DNA from: Allomyces arbusculus
Taxonomy: Eukaryota > Blastocladiomycota > Blastocladiomycetes > Blastocladiales > Blastocladiaceae
Direction: 5' to 3'
NCBI GenBank assembly: GCA_027604705.1
Contig: JADHYV010000154.1
Location: forward strand, 1-20,482
Length of the DNA stretch: 20,482 bases
Shown: positions 18,301 to 20,482 of the stretch, in pieces
Layout of the letters: the number at the start of each line of letters is the position of its first letter
How positions within the stretch are numbered: position 1 is the stretch's first letter
Program-made: the position numbers and the translations under genes
The notes under the pieces: model-generated
What the model was told of the DNA's origin: nothing
The model's input: the letters and a program-made list of their open reading frames with translations, nothing else
Database searches by the model: none

Positions 18301-19830
18301 TAGTTCTGGCACTTCGACGACTTTTCGTGGGGCACGACCCGGCAAATCAAGAGCCAAGGTGACGGCCAACAGGACGGCGACGGGGCCATCGGCATCAAGA
18401 ACATTCCCATGGCGCTTCTTGCCGAGTACGAGGAAAAAGACTATCGCGTCGACAAGTCGGCGCCGCCCGATCAGCCCAAGGCCAAGCACAAACCCTACGA
18501 CGAGCCGCAAAATGTGCAACCGATGGCCATGCCCGCCGTCGCGTTCATGCTCGTTCCCAACATGTTTGGCGGAGCGTCGCTCGCGCCCATCATGCTTGGC
18601 GGGATGTCGATGATGCCGGCAGTGGCGCCGGGAATGGCGCCGGGTATGGCCCCAGACGGGGGCGTGCGCGCTCCTGCGGGTGCCGACGGGCTCGCGGCTG
18701 CCAGCGCCGCAGCGTCGGCCATGACCATGGCCGCCATGAGCGTGCAAATGTCGCAGTCGATGATCATGATGCCGACGTCGCCCGCGTCCATAGGCATGGG
18801 CATGATGGGCGCGTCGCCGGTCATGGGCATACAGATGCCCGGTGTTCCCGCCGGTATGATGATGCAGCCATCGCCGTTGATGGTACAGGCCGGGTCCGCT
18901 CCGGTGGCCACCTCGCCGATAGCCGTGTCGCCAATGAGCATGCCGTCTGTGCAAATGTCCGCATACCCGACAGCGCACCTGCACCAAACGGGTCCCGTGA
19001 CTGGTATAGGCACCTATGGCACTGAAACGGTTGGTGCCATGTTTGGCCAATTGTTTCGCGAGCTGCAGGCGAGCTCCGAGGCCATGGGCAACACGGGCAT
19101 GGGTGTGCCATTACCGTCGATCCCCTCGCCCGCACCGCCCGCACCTCCCGCGCCCGCCGGCCCTGCGTCGTCGCGCCCGATCATAACATCGCAGACAACC
19201 ATGTACCCGACGCAAGCTATGCCAGCATCACGAAGAGGCGCCGGCACTGGGGTGCGTTTCGGCACGCACGTCTCGCCGTTTGCGCCATGCGGCGGTGACA
19301 TGGAACCATCCGCGTTTGGTTTGCCCGGCACGCCGCCCGTGTACGACCTCGGTCCCGCTGCACCGTTGCCCCCGCGATCGCTGCCCGGGATGGTGCGCGC
19401 GCACACGGTCATGTATCCGACGCAGCCGGCCGGCCCGACCGGGAACGCGTCCGTGTACGGTAACGTCGCCGTGTTCGACTCCCCGCTGCGCAGCGAGGCG
19501 CACGGACCGCGGCCGGTTCCGCGCACGAACATGTCGAACATGATGTACCCAACGCAGCGGCAACCGACGAGTCCGCTGGCCGCGGGGGCTCAGACGATTT
19601 CCGGTCACTCGATTACCGGTGGATTGGGTGCATTATTTGCCGAGGCGCTCCGCACAATTCAGGATCAGGAAAATATTGAAGTGAAGGCGAGCAAGGATGA
19701 GGACGAAGGGGAGCAGCAACCGCTGCCACAAACGCCGCCGGAAAGGGAGCTGGAGCCGCAGAACCAGGAGGAGCAGGGTGAGGAAGACAACAAGACGTTA
19801 AGGACGAGAAGGGGCAGGAGGACTGAATAG
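15323..19830 (+). CDS. Chitin synthase, division 2 (class IV/Chs3-like), with apparent frameshift
   Basis: Predicted exons are 15323-15557, 15626-15850, 15932-18226 and 18304-19830; introns 68, 81 and 77 bases. About 1426 residues if one surplus base is disregarded. It polymerises UDP-GlcNAc into chitin at the plasma membrane. Order: Ser-rich cytosolic N-terminus (1-125); two membrane segments (about 130-180) around KDVMQAWREKF, typical of class IV; an extracytosolic region with the cytochrome-b5-like KVYNLTTFV stretch; a third membrane segment; and a GT2 catalytic domain (about 490-880). That domain shows VVVCDG, a DAD motif (VDADTRVEP, about 650), LPGCFSMYRI, GEDRYLTTLLL (about 764) and QRRRWINSTFHNL (about 803). 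Membrane segments follow, then FWHFDDFSWGTTR at 919-931. No myosin head is present, which argues against classes V-VII. The frame breaks at 17147-17153. A 495-residue Met/Pro/Ala-rich tail follows, unlike the short tails I know of. Confidence 0.88.
17147..17153 (+). other. A7 run where the chitin synthase frame shifts
   Basis: Upstream, the frame reads ...AIGKGTEK. Downstream, conserved sequence (INMAKVYTGWYKFKDHRVPY) is in the frame reached by skipping one base. Six A would keep one frame. Both sides are strongly conserved chitin synthase sequence, so the break lies in a live-looking gene. Likely causes are a homopolymer sequencing error, a true mutation or transcript slippage. A programmed +1 shift is possible but has no other support. 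Confidence 0.8.
19201..19557 (+). repeat. MYPTQ motif, three copies in the chitin synthase tail
   Basis: MYPTQ is encoded at 19201-19215, 19411-19425 and 19543-19557, in the same frame but with different codons, inside Pro/Ala/Gly-rich sequence. Codon differences with the same residues suggest selection on the peptide, perhaps as a short binding or sorting motif. Its function is unknown to me. Confidence 0.75.
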
Positions 19831-19903
19831 CATGTTTTTTCTAGCTAAGTGGGCGGGTTGAACCGAGGAGCAGAGAGTTAGACTGGTGACTGATGGGTGG
19901 TGC

Positions 19904-19909
19904 ATTAAA
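19904..19909 (+). terminator. Possible poly(A) signal ATTAAA of chitin synthase
   Basis: A common variant of AATAAA, 74 bases after the stop codon, in an A/T-richer stretch. Position fits a fungal 3' end. Confidence 0.4.
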
Positions 19910-20177
19910 GTGAAATATTGAGGCCATGGCACGAGCTCGTGCGGGATGAGGGGAAAACGCCGCTACGGGTGAACGGAAGCAGCAACTTTGCTTATTGAAC
20001 CGAGGCATCTGCGCGTCTCTCACTCCAGTCCCACATTTCATTTTCTGATCACCTCATTCCGTCATTCCGTTTACCCTCCGTGGGCGGCGACAGCAAGTTG
20101 AGCAACCTCACCGCATCGCGAAAGCGCCCACGCGGAACTCATATTGGGACGAAAATTGAGCAATTTTTTTGGTCGAG

Positions 20178-20185
20178 TATATAAA
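20178..20185 (+). promoter_or_regulatory. TATA box of the quinone oxidoreductase gene
   Basis: TATATAAA lies 123 bases before the ATG. Next comes a leader rich in C and T (CTCGACC, CCCTCTGTTTCCCTCTC) that ends CCTGAAACAATGG. It is the clearest core promoter in the window, and TATA-driven expression would suit a stress-inducible oxidoreductase. Confidence 0.65.
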
Positions 20186-20300
20186 CCGCGAGCTCCTGCA
20201 GCCCCTATTCCACTCCATCGACCAGACCACGACAAGCTCGTTTGCAACAGCTCGACCTCCCTCTGTTTCCCTCTCTTCAACCCCGCAACAACCTGAAACA

Positions 20301-20482
20301 ATGGCCCAAAAGGCGAAGGTGAGCGGTCTCTTCGTCACGCCACTCCACTCTGCACTCGCACAACCGGTCACGAAGCTGACCAGTACTGATGCCTCTGTGA
20401 TTCCTAGATTGCCATCATTATCTACTCGCTCTACCACCACGTGCACACGCTCGCCAAGTCGGTCAAGGCCGGCATCGACGCG
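20301..20482 (+). CDS. WrbA/Pst2-type flavodoxin-like NAD(P)H:quinone oxidoreductase, N-terminus (partial)
   Basis: Exon 1 is 20301-20318 (MAQKAK). A 90-base intron follows (20319-20408, donor GTGAGC, acceptor CCTAG, phase 0), and exon 2 runs from 20409 past the window end. The start of exon 2 reads IAIIIYSLYHHVHTLAKSVK followed by AGIDA. This matches the opening beta strand and FMN phosphate-binding loop of the WrbA family (fungal Pst2, Rfs1, Ycp4, and Obr1 in fission yeast), whose usual form is IAIVxYSxYGH. These are flavoproteins that reduce quinones by two electrons and protect against oxidative stress, often at eisosomes. A His stands where Gly is usual in the YGH motif. Only 31 residues are visible, so the family call rests on that motif. 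Confidence 0.75.
   Translation, partial: MAQKAKVSGLFVTPLHSALAQPVTKLTSTDASVIPRLPSLSTRSTTTCTRSPSRSRPAST

Larger units (their letters stand above)
19831..20300. other. Chitin synthase 3' flank and promoter of the next gene
   Basis: No gene. ATTAAA at 19904-19909 may be the chitin synthase poly(A) signal. A TATA box at 20178 and a pyrimidine-rich leader to 20300 belong to the downstream quinone oxidoreductase gene. Confidence 0.6.

Noticed and set aside
1-20482. CRISPR arrays, tRNA or rRNA genes, metabolite gene cluster
   Set aside because: No regular spaced repeats, no A/B box pairs seen by eye, and the genes belong to unrelated housekeeping pathways on mixed strands.

Overview
This is a gene-sparse, GC- and CpG-rich piece of a fungal nuclear genome. 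The evidence is a division 2 chitin synthase, a Git1-type MFS permease, spliceosomal introns of mostly 68-90 bases, and single-gene transcription units on both strands. Splice donors are mostly GTRCGT, a form I associate with GC-rich fungi, but the window alone does not settle the phylum. An early-diverging (zoosporic) fungus or a GC-rich basidiomycete would both fit.

Layout: 1-2620 is a broken Ty3/gypsy-type LTR retroelement (end of a left LTR, back part of pol, 163-bp right LTR). It is followed by a stretch with no CpG at all (2621-2952). 3427-4434 (+) is an unrecognised histidine-rich single-span membrane protein with a PPxY motif. It converges tail-to-tail with 7207-4705 (-), a Sec7-PH Arf exchange factor of the EFA6/PSD/Yel1 type (two exons). 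7208-8769 is intergenic and partly CpG-poor. 10772-8770 (-) is S-adenosylmethionine decarboxylase (two exons, with an overlapping upstream ORF). 10773-12541 is a divergent, GC-rich intergenic region. 12542-14287 (+) is a Git1-like glycerophosphodiester/phosphate permease (four exons). 15323-19830 (+) is a chitin synthase of class IV/Chs3 type (four exons) with an apparent one-base frameshift in an A7 run and a long Met/Pro-rich tail. 20301 to the window end (+) is the start of a WrbA/Pst2-type flavodoxin-like quinone oxidoreductase behind a clear TATA box.

The genes do not form a pathway cluster. They are ordinary housekeeping or surface functions: membrane traffic, polyamine synthesis, phospholipid-derived phosphate uptake, wall synthesis and quinone detoxification. 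I found no CRISPR, tRNA, rRNA or obvious new multi-gene system. The most interesting signals are the CpG-to-TpG asymmetry between the two LTR copies with its adjacent CpG desert, the His-rich PPxY membrane protein, the AdoMetDC exon boundary two codons from the self-cleavage site plus its overlapping uORF, and the chitin synthase frameshift and tail. All intron-exon structures here are read by eye from splice sites and protein continuity, without transcript data.
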